Below are positions 21,816-34,078 of a stretch of DNA of 64,000 bases, piece by piece. This stretch comes from Typha latifolia (Eukaryota; Streptophyta; Magnoliopsida; Poales; Typhaceae): contig CM034102.1 of the NCBI GenBank assembly GCA_019914945.1, positions 10,901,501-10,965,500 of the forward strand, written 5' to 3'. Within the stretch, counting starts at the first letter, position 1. Every line of letters starts with the position of its first letter. The position numbers and the translations under genes were made by a program. The notes under the pieces were generated by a model, which did not search any database, was not told the DNA's origin, and saw only the letters and a program-made list of their open reading frames with translations.

Positions 21816-23160
21816 TTATGTTCTCTCTCGATATGAGAAATCACTTTCAATGTCTCTTAACAGAGATGAGCCTGCAGTATAAGCAGCCATGTGTGCAAAT
21901 GGATTTCTAGGAGCAACAATTACTTCTTCCCCTTCCAACATCTTCACCACACTACTCATGGAAGGTCTTCCCTCTGCATGATACTGAACACACCACAATG
22001 CAACCTTACACAATCTCTCCGCCTTCTCTTTGTGTTCATCCTCAATTCCAGCTTGAGATAATATTGCTTCAACTTGCCCTTGTTCAAATTTTTGCCAGAC
22101 CCATCTTGGGTACCATTCCTGGCTCTCAATCTGCTTGTCCAACTCAAGGTTCTTCCTTCTTCCAAGGATCTCAAACAGGAGCATTCCAAAACTATAGACA
22201 TCACACTTCTCAGTGACAGGCAGTGGCATCCACAGCTCTGGTGCAGCATAACCTGGAGTTCCTCTTGCTCCTGTGATTGTGATGTGAGATCTCTCTCTAT
22301 CACAAAGCTTTGCAAGTCCGAAATCAGCAACCTTGGGGGAGAGGTTTGCTGTGAGTAGAATGTTGCCTGGCTTTATGTCATAGTGTACTATCTTATGCTC
22401 ACACTCCTCATGCAAGTATCTGATTCCTTTCGCAGTACCAACCGCAATCGCATGCAGTGTCTCAAACTCAATATGATGGCCCGTATTGAATAAATATCGA
22501 TCAAGCGATCCATTCTCCATGTACTCGTATACAAGTGCTTTCAGTGTTGCCTCAAAACAGAATCCATAAAGCCTAACCAGATGAAAGTGAAATGTTCTTC
22601 CTATAGTACCAACCTTAGCCATGAACTGCTCCTCAGCTCTCCTATCCAAAGTTCTATGAAGAACCTTAACTGCTACTTGCACTCCATTAGGAAACCCTCC
22701 TTTGTAGACAGTGCCAAAACCACCTGATCCAAGTTTTTCTGTGTAATTCTTAGTGAAATCTTTTAGATGCTGTGAATCAAATCTAGTTTTCTCTTTCAAA
22801 ATGTTGTCAATAAACATATTTACAGTCTGCATTTCGATGCCTGAGGTCTCCACGTACAAGGTAGAATTGTCATCAGTGGTGGTAATATTATCATTAATGG
22901 AATGTATATTTGCCATTCGACGGTGTAACAAGAACTTCTGGGCCTTGTACATCAAAACTGTTGTCACGATTATTGCGACAGCGACCGCAATTGCTATTGC
23001 TATAGAAAATATAACAAAATTTGTTAATGAGAACTGTATGTATTACTAACTCCATAAGTAAATGAGCCAGCCTACCGATATAAACTGCAATGTCGCCTGT
23101 TGTGCTTCCTGTGAAGCCATCTGAGACAGATGATCCTGTGGTGTTTGGAGAACTCGCCAT
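21816..23160 (-). CDS. Receptor-like kinase without ectodomain, non-RD (LRK10-like group)
   Basis: Predicted membrane Ser/Thr kinase. Two exons: 23160-23076 and 22999-21816, with a 76-bp GT-AG intron (donor GTAGGC, acceptor TTCTATAG, phase 1), giving 422 residues. The start MASSPNTTG is the first ATG in frame. Residues 1-25 are a short polar N-terminus, about 26-48 a hydrophobic helix (AIAIAVAVAIIVTTVLM), then a juxtamembrane stretch and the kinase: LGSGGFGTVYKGG, VAVKVL Lys, HYDIKPGNILL, VADFGLAKL, GYAAPELW. The HRD Arg is Tyr, a non-RD kinase, as in many immune receptor kinases. The sequence resembles plant LRK10/rust-resistance-kinase relatives; the exact subfamily needs a tree. No large extracellular domain is visible. 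It has two paralogues on the opposite strand, 11-17 kb away. Confidence 0.88.
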
Positions 23161-25744
23161 GTCTCTCAAGGCTTAAACAAGATTAACGATAGGAGAACAC
23201 AATATAAGTGATGAATACTAAAGAGAGAAAACTAACTCGAATAGTATTTTACAATTGAATTCCAGAGTAGTCTACCTCATGTTAAACTTTGTTTGTAATT
23301 GTTGCACTTACGATTTCTTTATGCTCATAAAGAAGAACATTGTCAAACTATCTTCTTCACTTAACTTGGCCATGGGTTGTTAAGACCTCGAACACTGTTA
23401 ATTATAGGAGAAATTGAATTTTTGATTACTTGTAGTTTGGCTCAATTTTACTAAACTTCTATGTATTTTTAATTTAAGCACTTAACTTCCTATCTTTTTT
23501 TTGACTAAAATACAACCGTTATTTTTTTATTATATTTAGACTTAGGGCCAGGCCTAGTTTGGGTCAAGCTAGAATACTATAGCTCGTTATAGTCTACTAG
23601 CCCATGAGATATCGAGCATGGGCAAATTTAAAAAATATTATATCTTATCAAGTTGAGCGCTTCTATGAAGATATTTTAGTTTTCTATTATGGTAATCTAC
23701 TTATATATTAATATCCAGTTTATCAAATATTTGACGTGGAACTAAAAACTTATGGGAATAGACATGTCTAACGAATTGAGCCACGAGTTGGCGTAGTGGG
23801 TTAGGCTTTCGGGGCGAGCCGAGCGAGCAAGTCTAGCCCATGCCACCTATTACCATTTCAGACTTGGGTTGGGCTAGCCCCAAACTAAGCTCAGGCCGAG
23901 CTTAGCTAGATTAAAACTTGGTAGATTTGGGCCGGGCTTGGGCAGGACAGACCCAATGATCACCTCTAATTGCACTTCACCTCTGGAGTACTTTTAAGTA
24001 AGTATTTAACCTTCATGTGATTTTGACTAAAGTATAACTGTTATTTTTATAATCAAATTTTATTTAAACACTAATCAAACTCTAACGCATCTAAAATAAT
24101 ACTGATTAAATTTTAGATCATAAAGAAATGACAAAAAAATATATCTACTTAATATATTTATTATTTAAAAATCTAATAGATAATATTTTAGCTGTGACAA
24201 TGAAACTTCTCTAATCTCTCTGAAAAAAAAAATTCTTTAATCTACTAAGTAAGGTGGCGCTTGCGTTGCAACTAGGAAGTCTATTGCTTAAAAGGATTAG
24301 ATGAGAACAAAGAATTATTTGGTTTTATTCATTACAGGAGAAATAGTGTATGTGCTTCATATTTATAACTAAGGAGCTTCAAATATAGAACAAGAATCAA
24401 TTTAAAGAATCAGGTGGGATACCATGATTATATCTAGGATGTTTGACCAAGCATGAAAGATTTATAAATTGTTAAATTGTAATTGTATATCAAATGACAG
24501 ATCGATCTGACGTCTAAGTTCAAGGTAGAAATTCGAAAGGACAATTTGGCTTAATCAACCTTCGTTTGAATTTCACCATATTTCCCAAGGCTTAAACCTC
24601 AATGCTCAATGCCCTCATCTTATTTAAATTTAAAAATCACAGTTCCTCCTTGGTTAAGTTATCAATATATGCACACCATCACAACCCATTGTGCAATTGG
24701 ATAATAATTTGTATCACTTGAGTGACGCAAAAATTAAAATTAAGAGTTAATTATATTTAGAGGTGATCATCTGCAGGTTAAGTTCGTGCTGAGCTTCTCA
24801 ATTCAACTAAACTTAAATATTTATCCACAGCTCAATCCACCTATCGCATCTAGGATTTACTATCATTCTCTTCTATTTCTCTCTTTTTTTTTTATAATTA
24901 TTGAATTCACTTCAACAGTGTAGATGAAATTTTCATTGTCAGACTCATTTTCAGATGTCTGGTAATCTAATATAACTCTCCACTATGAAACTACTGAAAC
25001 TTCTGAATTCAAGCCCTAGATCAAACAAATCGGCTTATCAATTCGCCACTACATGGATTGAAGATTGATAATAAAATTAAACGGAAAAGAGATGCACCAT
25101 GGAGAGAAGAGGCAAATACTTACATAGTTTATCATGATGTCAGAAAGCTATAACTCACTAACCCTTCGGTTCCTCTTCTTCCCTTGGACGAGATATAGAG
25201 TACGGGATCAGATAGGCAAAGGCAGGAATGACTAAAGAAGGTTACGGTGTGAGATTCTACTTCATCTATTAAAAGGAGATATAAGATGATTCTCTTTGAA
25301 GCTACATCGTGTACGGCAACTAAACTGAATTGAAAAATGGGCAAAATATAGCATTTTGAAAATTAGAATGCTATGTGCTTTTGCACACCCTTTGACCTCA
25401 TAATCCGCAAATGACGACAAATAATCTGTGTGCACAACACATCCAAGAACTTTGAACTAGTCCGGTTCTTCAGTGATGTAGTTGATCTGTGTGCCTTAAA
25501 TAGTTAATTGGAACGACAAGATACATTATTTCGCATTACATAATTCACTATTTTCTTTTTCTTTTTTTTTTTTCAAGAAAAGCCCATGGATTGAAATTCA
25601 TTGAAGAACAGACATACAAGAGGTATCCCTAGATCGACCGGACCAAGCATTACATAAACAAGTACATAGAGAGAGTCAGACAAGGTTATGAGCATGAATA
25701 TTACTAACCCTGCTAGTATAACCGACCCAAAAAGGGGAGGAAGC
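23161..25744. other. Kinase upstream region and decayed repeats
   Basis: The first few hundred bases are the presumed promoter of the minus-strand kinase; no clear TATA box was identified. A repeat at about 23540-23970 is rich in GGGCCGGGCTTGGGC-like words and ends in AATGATCACCTCTA; the inverted end TAGAGGTGATCAT recurs at about 24762, suggesting two hAT-like termini. From 24800 to 25744 I recognise nothing; small open frames (25132-25344) have no motif. Confidence 0.4.
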
Positions 25745-26040
25745 ATGACAACTATTGTTATAAATCAAATTTGGGCTGATTTAGAAGTAAGAAAATTAGT
25801 TATTTTAATAAAAGGTAGCCTCATAAGTTATGGTTTTAATAGATTTAGTTTTATGTGAATCTAATATCAGGATGAAAAGTTAAAAATAAAATAGTGAGGG
25901 AAGATCGAATTTTGGACAGAATGATAAATATCCGACGTTGCAATAATCGTTGGAGAGTGGTGGATGGGCGTAAAGTAAATTGTCGATTGATTATGCTGAA
26001 GTTGACAAAAAAAAGTTTAAAACTCAGTGTTGGTGTAAAC
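25745..26040 (-). repeat. LTR-A family fragment
   Basis: Plus-strand blocks GTAGCCTCATAAGTTATGG, ATCAGGATGAAAAGTTAAAA, ATGATAAATATCCGACGTTG and GGTGGATGGGCGTAA align with the same end of the solo LTR at 30850-31864 and, in reverse, with Gypsy-2 LTR sequence (28480-28723). Truncated on the far side. Confidence 0.6.
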
Positions 26041-26096
26041 AACTGTTGAAAAGATAAAGAGAAGTAGAACCATACGAAGGCAGCACAAAGTAAATG

Positions 26097-26345
26097 TAAG
26101 AGTTATATTGATAAAAGGAGACATTATCTAGAGTTTCAAGTTGGAGACAAAGTATTCTCAAGAGTTTCACTTGAAAGAATGTGTTTCAATTTAGAAAGAA
26201 GGGAAAGCAAAGCCCTAGGTATATAAAGTCTTACGAGATTCTTGAATGGGTGGAGCTTGCAGCCTATAGAGTGGCTTTACCACCCAATTTGGCTCAAATT
26301 CATAATGTATTCAATGTGTCAGTGTTAAAGAAGTATATATCTGAT
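26097..26345 (+). pseudogene. Ty3/gypsy integrase C-terminal fragment
   Basis: Reads SYIDKRRHYLEFQVGDKVF, a frameshift, then FQFRKKGKQSPRYIKSYEIL, EWVELAAYRVALPPNLAQIH, NVFNVSVLKKYISDSSHV. This is the conserved C-terminal barrel segment of plant gypsy integrases just before the pol stop. It continues directly into GC-rich sequence related to the Gypsy-2 gag region rather than into a normal 3' end, so the junction is chimeric. Confidence 0.85.
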
Positions 26346-26689
26346 TCTTCACATGTTGGTGGTCACGGGTTTGCTGCTTTCACGACTACCCACAGCCATG
26401 ACTGGCTTCCTCGGGCCGATTGCCAACTAGTGGTGATCGCCGCAGTTGTTGGTAACTGTCAAATGGCCGAACCAAACAACCATCATCGCGGGAAGTTATC
26501 CCTACTCCAGGGTGGCTCTGTTGCGGATTCTCGCCGCCACCGCTCCCCTACAGTAAGGCCATAAGTCCCTTCCGCAGTCGCCGAGGGCCGGGGGACCCGC
26601 CGGAGACGCACTATGGCTATTGCTACACCAACTGGAGCTTGAGCTCGAGTTTGCCTTTCTGTCGCCGCTTGCTACTGTTCCGTAGCCAT
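26346..26689 (+). repeat. GC-rich segment shared with Gypsy-2 gag region
   Basis: Matches 29221-29560 through GACTGGCTTCCTCGGGC, GCGGGAAGTTATCCCTA, GGGTGGCTCTGTTGC, CCTTCCGCAG and GAGCTCGAGTTTGCC-like blocks. Local base composition is far more GC-rich than the neighbours. Not a gene by itself. Confidence 0.65.
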
Positions 26690-27181
26690 GTCAGATCAGA
26701 TCGCATCATGAGGACATTAGGCTCGATGGATCGAGCATATTTATCTTTTAATTGGTTCATACTTATGTAATCCCTTAAAATAAGTCTAGTTAAGTTATAT
26801 AAACCACTAAAATAAGTTCAATTAACTCATGTAAGCCTTTAAGACATGTCCTAGTTTGAGTTGTATAAACCTTTATAGCTAAGTCGGAGTAGAACTCATA
26901 GTATCTGACCTCTATATATAGAAGTGTTGAGCTTCTTTGTTTATTAATCTTAGCATCCAAGCATTGAAAATTAATTAAATTTAGTTATTTTTTTATAATC
27001 ATATTTATCATTTTTATCGTTCGTTTTTATCTTCATAGGAGTAGATTGTAACTATAGAACCCTTCCACGCACTCCAAATCCTAGTCACCACCTTCTTCTA
27101 GCAACCCTATCTCGTGAGGCTATCACTATCTAAGTTTTCATAATTTTCTTACATCTGGATCGGTCCAAATTTATCTGTAAC
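26690..27181 (+). repeat. LTR-A family copy, plus orientation
   Basis: Opposite orientation to the copies at 3440, 30850 and 38108. Blocks include GGCTCGATGGATCGAGCA, TAAGTCTAGTTAAG units, CTCTATATATAGAAGTG (TATA-like), GGAGTAGATTG, and the end CTATCTCGTGAGGCTATC then GGATCGGTCC and CTGTAACA. About half the length of the intact copy. Confidence 0.65.
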
Positions 27182-27429
27182 ATCACCATCACTTGGATTA
27201 GAATTCTTAATTCTTAAATTTCATAAATATAGGCAACTAACTCAGGACCAATTTCATTATTGGAATTCAAGTCTTCTTTTTATGAGAGAAAAAAGAGCTA
27301 TATACCTTATCCCTTCTAAGGAAGTCATAAAGTGGACTCATAATTTCTACCAATTGTTCTTCCTATATGAAGTTGGCATTCTTTCTTTCTACAATAGCCA
27401 TTACTTTTGGTTAAAATCTTTACTATAGA
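27182..27429. other. Retroelement-like sequence, not assigned
   Basis: Sequence between the LTR-A copy and the antisense copia gag. No domain was recognised. Confidence 0.35.
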
Positions 27430-27860
27430 GATGGAAGGACTTTAATGAGGATTTGGCTCTTCAGGATCTGCTCTCCAATTTTGAAGCTCGAGTTCACAAT
27501 GTAGTTTAACTTTGCATAGAACTCAGCGAATGTTTTAGATATTTCTATTACGAGGTCTCAGAAAAAGTAATCAAGCTCTAAAGTTTAGTTAATTTAATGA
27601 AATATGTAGTTGTATGTTCTAGAATCTCCCAAGTTTCTTTAGCAATTTCATAATTACATATCCTTCGGAATTCTTCTTAGGAAACACTATTAAAAATAGT
27701 ATTAATGGCCTTGCTATTCCACCCCAAGGTATCCATGTTCAGAAAATTCTCCTGAGTTTTTAGTAAGGGGTGAATAACAATTAACAATAGAAATCCAAAC
27801 ATGCTGTTTTTTAATAGGAATAATTGTAACCAATAAGGGTATGCCTAACGTTTGACTAAT
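27430..27860 (-). pseudogene. Ty1/copia gag fragment (UBN2 type)
   Basis: Minus-strand translation gives WSNSKAINTIFNSVS, EEFRRICNYEIAKETWEIL, EHTTTYFIKLTKL and, after stops, pieces equivalent to EFYAKL. The same order occurs in the Sirevirus gag at 52230-52650 (EVAKEAWNILETAHEG), so both belong to one lineage. Broken by stops. From 27861 to 28181 nothing further is recognised. Confidence 0.75.
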
Positions 27861-28186
27861 CTTCTTAGGTAATTTAATATCTTAAGAATCTCTAAGATAG
27901 AGGAACCCATTCTAATACTAATTGAATGTTCGAGACTAAAATAATACGAGATACGAAAAGTCAAATCCAGGTCAAACTCAAAAATTGAATTCTACTAAAT
28001 TTGGAAGACCAAATAAAATCAAATTTATAAAATATAAACAAAATAGGAAACATTAAAAACCAATTCAATACAGAGTAGGAAATACATTAAACAATCTAGA
28101 CACAATTTTCTAAACGATGGAAATTCTCATTCAACAAAAGAGAAGAAAAAAATCACAAATCAGATTAAGCTCTTGGATTATTATGT

Positions 28187-28723
28187 TGTTACGATATGAC
28201 CACATGGGTTAAGTCGACTTGAGTCAAATTAGTTACTTAGCTTTATCTTCTTATTTTAAATTTCAAATAAATCGGATAATCCGCATGTGGATATGATCCG
28301 CTAGGGATTTCACTTCTATAAATAGGGGTGGACATGTGCTGATAATTATCATTGGAAGAAATCTAAATTTAGCTAGTTATTATTTTCATCCTTATCTTTT
28401 ATCTAGTTGTTAGATTATTTTATATTTCTAAAAGTAGATTATAGACGTAGAAATATCCCAACCTTCTAAACCCTAGCCACCTCCTACATTCAGCAGCCAC
28501 CCTACAATACGGCCATCCACCACCCTCCAACAACTACCACAATGTCAAATATTTACCGTTTTGCCCTCTTTGACCTATCTCCACTATTTTATTTTTAACT
28601 TTTCATCCTGATCTCTGATTTAGGTAAACCCAGAGCCATTAGAACCCTATTTTACGAGGCTACTCCCATCTAATTTTTTATAATTTTTTTATGTTTGGAT
28701 CGGTCTAGATATGGTTCGTAACA
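28187..28723 (+). repeat. 5' LTR of Gypsy-2
   Basis: 537 bp, TGTTACGATATGACC to GGTTCGTAACA. Contains CTATAAATAGGGG as TATA region and a pyrimidine-rich leader (CCCTAGCCACCTCC). Strong similarity to the 3' LTR outside the inserted solo LTR. Confidence 0.92.
28317..28324 (+). promoter_or_regulatory. LTR TATA box
   Basis: TATAAATA in TTCTATAAATAGGGGTGG; conserved in the 3' LTR at about 31975-31982. Confidence 0.75.
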
Positions 28724-28740
28724 TTGGTATCAGAGCCGAC
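28724..28740 (+). other. Primer-binding site (initiator Met tRNA)
   Basis: TTGGTATCAGAGCCGAC directly after the LTR end CGTAACA. TGGTATCAGAGC is the standard plant retrotransposon primer site complementary to tRNA-iMet. Confidence 0.93.
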
Positions 28741-28752
28741 GTTCCTCGAAAG

Positions 28753-30780
28753 ATGGTTAACACGCGATCCAAGACCAATGAGGAGGGATCGACTATAAAG
28801 GACCAGGATCTCATCTCCGTTCCTATGGGAGTTGATCTAGTGCCCCCACCCCCACCACCAATAGTTGACGAGCCATCGACGTGGGCGAAGGCAATCTTTA
28901 AAGATTTTTCTAATGAGATCACTAGATCTATCACGGAGGCTATTCAAGCCTTGACGATAGCTCTCCTAACTCATAACGGCCATCTCGCGCCGCCAGCACC
29001 GCCGGCCATGGTGGAACCAGGTCAGTCCCGGCCACCAATACCAAACCGTGAGGGAGGGGATGAGCCGGCACAAATCGTGGCCTTAACCCCTCCTCTGGAG
29101 GCGGTGGGGACTCCTCCGGCCCTAATGACCTTCCCAAATGCCGCTGCCATACCCGAACCACCTACAATAGTGGCCACGGGACCCCCCTAGTTGAAAGATC
29201 GCTAGCGACGGTAGTTTGTGCTGCAGCAAACCCATGGCTGGTGGCCGTGGGTCCGACGCTCCCACGCCCACTAACAGCCACGGTTGGCTTCCTCAAGCGG
29301 ACTACCGGCCAATGGTGGCCGCCACAGCCAACGACGACGGTTGGGTAGCCGAACATAACAGCCACAATTGCGGGAAGCTACCCCTACGTCGGGGTGGCTC
29401 TGCCACAACTTTCCACTGCCGCTGCTCCCTCATAGTGGGGCCATTGGTCCCTTCCGCAGCTGCCCGGGGCCTATGGACCCACCAGCGATGTGCCATGGCC
29501 GATGTTGCAGCCCCTCAAGCTAGAGCTCAATAATCGGGTTTCCCTGTCGCTTGCCGCCATTTCGCCGCCGTAAGGACCAACTAGGGGCCGACTATTGGCG
29601 ACCCACAATCGATCCCAGCCATTGTCGCCCCCTATGCACCCTGCGGTAGCGCCCTTAGGCCAAATTCTAAATTCAACCCTAGGATTAGGGTTAGGTTATT
29701 AGAATGAAAGAGATGGAGCGCACGATTTTGAGGCAGGCCAAATTTTTGTGAACTAGTTCGACCACCTCGTGTGAACCAGTTTGGAACCCATGACCAAGAC
29801 CCCGAGCACGAGTATGAGACCGAGGAAGAATGGTGGAATGAATCGGTGGGCCTACGTCATCAAACTGAGCCAAACCATCGTGCAGCCCAAGAGTGTCATG
29901 TGCCGAACCCATGGGCCTGTGACCCACGAGACCAACCTCGACCCCGAGTCACTTCGCTTGCGATGACAGACCATATTTTGGGATCCAAGCTCCAACCGTC
30001 AAGCTTGATTTCCCAAAATTCTCTAAAGGAGACCCACTAGACTGGACCTATCTAGCGGAGCAATTTTTTACATACTATGGCACGCCCGACCATCAGAAGG
30101 TCCAGCTAGCCTCATTCCACTTGGAGGGCGTGGCGATTAGGTGGTACTAGTTGGCTAAGCAGACTCGACCATTCGAGTATTGGCAAGACTTTGATGTGAT
30201 TTGTGGTCAGTTTGGTGCAACCTAGTACGAGGACTTTCAGGCCATGTTGACTAAGCTAACTTAGTCAATAATAGTTCGAGCTTACCAGGAGGAATTCTAG
30301 CGGATATGCAATCGAGTCACTAACTGGTTTAACTTGGCCCTGAGAGTACCTTCGTTAGTGGGCTCAGGCCTGACATTTAAGTTGAGGTCAAGGCTTTGAG
30401 GCCCACTACTTTTGATAAGGCCTTCTCCTTAGCTATTCTGATATAGTCCAAGTTGGATCAACTAAACCAGATCCACAAAGAGGAGAGAAGAAAGACGGCC
30501 CAAGCCCACAGCCCACTAAAGACGACATCTACCTGACTTAGCCTGCACCATTAGCTTAGCCTAACTAACGGATGATCACGCATCGGTTTGTACCTAACGA
30601 GTTAGAAGAGCATTGAAGAAAAGGCTTGTGTTTTTACTGTGATGACCAATTTTTCCCCGGTGATAAATACAAGCGTCAGCTAGCCCATGTCATGTTCCTA
30701 GGCGAACTCGAGGAAGACGAACCCAAATTCACTGATTGGCACGACAAATTGTATGAGTACAAGGATGTGAGAGACTAGTC
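28753..30780 (+). pseudogene. Gypsy-2 gag polyprotein, broken
   Basis: Starts MVNTRSKTNEEGS, a typical gypsy gag start. A Pro-rich N-terminal region runs to a stop at 29188. Further down the capsid core reads KGDPLDWTYLAEQFF, HQKVQLASFHLEGVAIRWY; a late region reads KGLCFYCDDQFFPGDKY, a partial zinc knuckle in which the later Cys/His ligands are not clear. TAG stops after WY and elsewhere prevent a full protein. 29221-29560 is very GC-rich and also occurs at 26346-26689. Confidence 0.75.
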
Positions 30781-30814
30781 ACCTTAAAGACAAGGTGTCG
30801 GAAGCTTGGTGGAT

Positions 30815-32393
30815 TGTTATGATCCGACCACAAAGGTTAAGTTGAGTCATGTTACGAACCAGATATGAAATAATTCGTCCTAGGATGATTTTGAAAATTT
30901 AAATGGTAGTAGCCTCATGAGATAAGATTCTAATGACTTTAGTTTCACATTAATCAGATGTTTGGATGGAAAGATATAATTAAAATAGTAGAATAAGGTC
31001 AGAACGGGGCAGAATAGTAAATATCTGATGTTGTAGTGGTCGTTAGAGGGCGATGGATGGCCAAGGGTGGTGGTGGACGGCCGTAGGATAAGTTGGCTGC
31101 TGGAGGTGATGGTGGCTTTGGCTTGGAGGAAGAATTATGGTTTCTAACTTAGATCTACTCCTAGAAAGATAACGACAATTTAGCAGCTACGGCAAAAGAT
31201 AAGAATGATAAGTAATGCAAGGTAAATAAACTTAACTTAACTTAACTCAATATTCCTTCCATTATATTCCATCATCAACAAAGAAATCCAGCCCTTTTAT
31301 ATATAGAGGTCAGGTACAATGAGTTCTACTCGGACTAGCCCTAAATATTTATACGACTCGAATTAGGACTTATCTTATATTAACCGTAAAAGTTTATACG
31401 ACTTGAACTAGGACTTATCTTAGAAGTTTACATGACTTAATTGAACTTGCCCTAGTGGCTTATATGACTTAACTAGACTTGTCTTAAGTGCTTACATAAG
31501 AGATAAACATGACCTAGAGATAAATATGACTTAGTTAAATCGGCATTTCTTATCCTTCTCAAATTGATTCTTTGTTCTGCCACAGATAGAGTCCAAATCT
31601 GAAGAAACTTTGAATACAGAAGTTGTATATTAGGACGTCTTCGATCTTTTTCAAGATCTTTTTCAAGTAGTTTTGTAAAATTTGGTCATCTGTTCAATAT
31701 CCTTTGAATATTTTCTTAAAACTATGCAGAGTTGAATTAGTTAACTAACAAATTCTAACCTAATAAAACTCTAATTAAAACAAATAAGCACATAAAATAA
31801 CTAGACTCAATCCATTGAGCCCAATCTCCCCTTGATATGATCCGATTTGACTCGGTTCGCATCAAGTCAAGTCGAGTTGAGTTAAGTTAGTTACTTAGCT
31901 TTATCTTATTGTTTTGAGTTTCAAATAAATCAGATAATCTGCATGTGAATCCGATCCCCTAGGGATTTCACTGCTATAAATAGGGGTGGACATGTGTTGA
32001 TTATTATCATTGAAGGAAATCTTAATTTTATTATTTTCATCCTTATCTTTTATCTAGCCGTTAGATCGCTTTATCTTTCTAGGAGCAGATCATAGCCGTA
32101 GAAATATCCCAATCTTCCAAACCCTAGTCACGCCCTACTTCCAACAGACACCCTACAATACGGCCATCCACCACCACCCTTGGCCATCTAACACCCTCCA
32201 ACGACCGCTATAACGTCAAATATTTACTATTTTGCCCTCTCTAACTTATCTCTACTATTTTATTTTTAACTTTTCTTCCCGACCTTTGATTTAGGTAAAA
32301 CTAGAGTCATTAGAACCCTATCTCATGAGGCTACGTCCACCTAAATTTTTATAATTTTTTACGTCCGAACCAATCCAAATTTGGTTCGTAACA
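30815..32393 (+). repeat. 3' LTR of Gypsy-2, split by solo LTR
   Basis: LTR parts 30815-30849 and 31865-32393 join to about 559 bp equivalent to the 5' LTR, ending TTCGTAACA at 32393. Confidence 0.88.
30850..31864 (-). mobile_element. Solo LTR of the LTR-A family with TSD AGTCA
   Basis: 1015 bp from TGTTACGAACC to GGTTCGCATCA, flanked by AGTCA at 30845-30849 and 31865-31869. No internal domain, so it is what remains after recombination between two LTRs. Homology with the reverse complement of the Gypsy-2 LTR end (GAACC, TAGCCTC, GATGGCC) shows a related family in minus orientation. A TATA-like TATATATAAAAGGGCTGG lies on the minus strand. Confidence 0.85.
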
Positions 32394-33090
<697 letters not shown>

Positions 33091-34078
33091 TCCTCTTGTT
33101 TCATTCATTTTGAACTTTTCATGGAATTAGATTTATTTTTCAAACTTATAGGGCAAATAGGTGAGTTTTCAAATTTTTCTAGACAATAGATAAAAAATTA
33201 ATGGTTAAAAACTGCTTCTGATGAAAGCAAACCTCGATCAAAGACATCGATTTTTTACTTCAATATTCTCTCAATCTTGTTATATATTATTATCTTATTT
33301 CAACTATACGAATAAGTTCGCTAATCTAGTGAATTGCTTTCACATAAAGCTATTTAACCTTTTATCCTGAATAGTTTAGTAATTTACCTATTTATTAAAT
33401 AAGTTTGAGAATTTGACCTATTTTACACTCGCTTTTTGCTATTTTCTTTGTTCCTTTTTTTGAGGGTAATCTTCCGACCCGAATGAAGTATGCGTGCTTA
33501 CCATCCTTGAATCCGTTGACTTTGCCGTTTTGTGCGTTCCAAGAAGTTGTTCACTAGACTAAAACTACAAAAATGATATTAGCATCAAAAGCGGAGGCAT
33601 ATGAGGCAAGGGAATATCACAGATCCGACACGCAATATAATTTGTGATTAGAGGTCCTTTTCTTTTATACACAACTGCATATATGAATGATGTGGCCCCT
33701 CACGAACAACGAATTCTGGTTCCATCCTTTATTTTGCACCACCGTTGACTTCAATCAAATAAATTTTCAAAACCGCGTGGGTAGCAATCCATCTATTTAA
33801 TCGGTACGCTTTCACGCTATCCTACTACTCGTATTCAGGGTTTGCTGGGTCAGCTTCGCTATTCCTTAAAGACCCAGTAAGTAACTTTAAGACTAATCAG
33901 CTTCGCTATTGCTTCCGGCCAGATAGAGACGTATTAGCAAAGCAAAGTCCCAAGTAAAGTACGTAATCAAATCGATCTGCCCTCACTTCCTTGGGTTTTG
34001 CCATTATCTGTTCTTTCTCTTCTTCATTTCTCCCTCTTTCTTCCTTCATAGCTGTAGCTACTGATTCCTCTTCACCAG
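33091..34078 (+). other. Upstream region of kinase pseudogene
   Basis: From about 33570 it is similar to 37320-37560 upstream of the intact paralogue: GATATTAGCA(T/C)CAAA, TAATTTGTGA, TTGCATATATGAATGA(T/C)GTGG. The duplication therefore carried promoter sequence. 33091-33560 is AT-rich without features. Confidence 0.55.

Larger units (their letters stand above)
28187..32393 (+). mobile_element. Gag-only Ty3/gypsy element (Gypsy-2) with 5-bp TSD
   Basis: LTRs at 28187-28723 and 30815-32393 (the latter split by a solo LTR), both starting TGTTA and ending TTCGTAACA. Target-site duplication TATGT at 28182-28186 and 32394-32398. A perfect primer-binding site follows the 5' LTR. The 2.1-kb interior carries gag only; protease, RT, RNase H and integrase are absent, so this is a non-autonomous derivative (LARD/TR-GAG-like) that would depend on another gypsy element for replication. 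Confidence 0.9.

Noticed and set aside
21956..22358. Extra open frames on both strands within the kinase
   Set aside because: Shadows of the 22999-21816 kinase exon; no motif.
29162..29533. Open frames in the GC-rich part of Gypsy-2
   Set aside because: Low stop frequency due to GC content; overlapping frames on both strands and no motif; part of the gag region.
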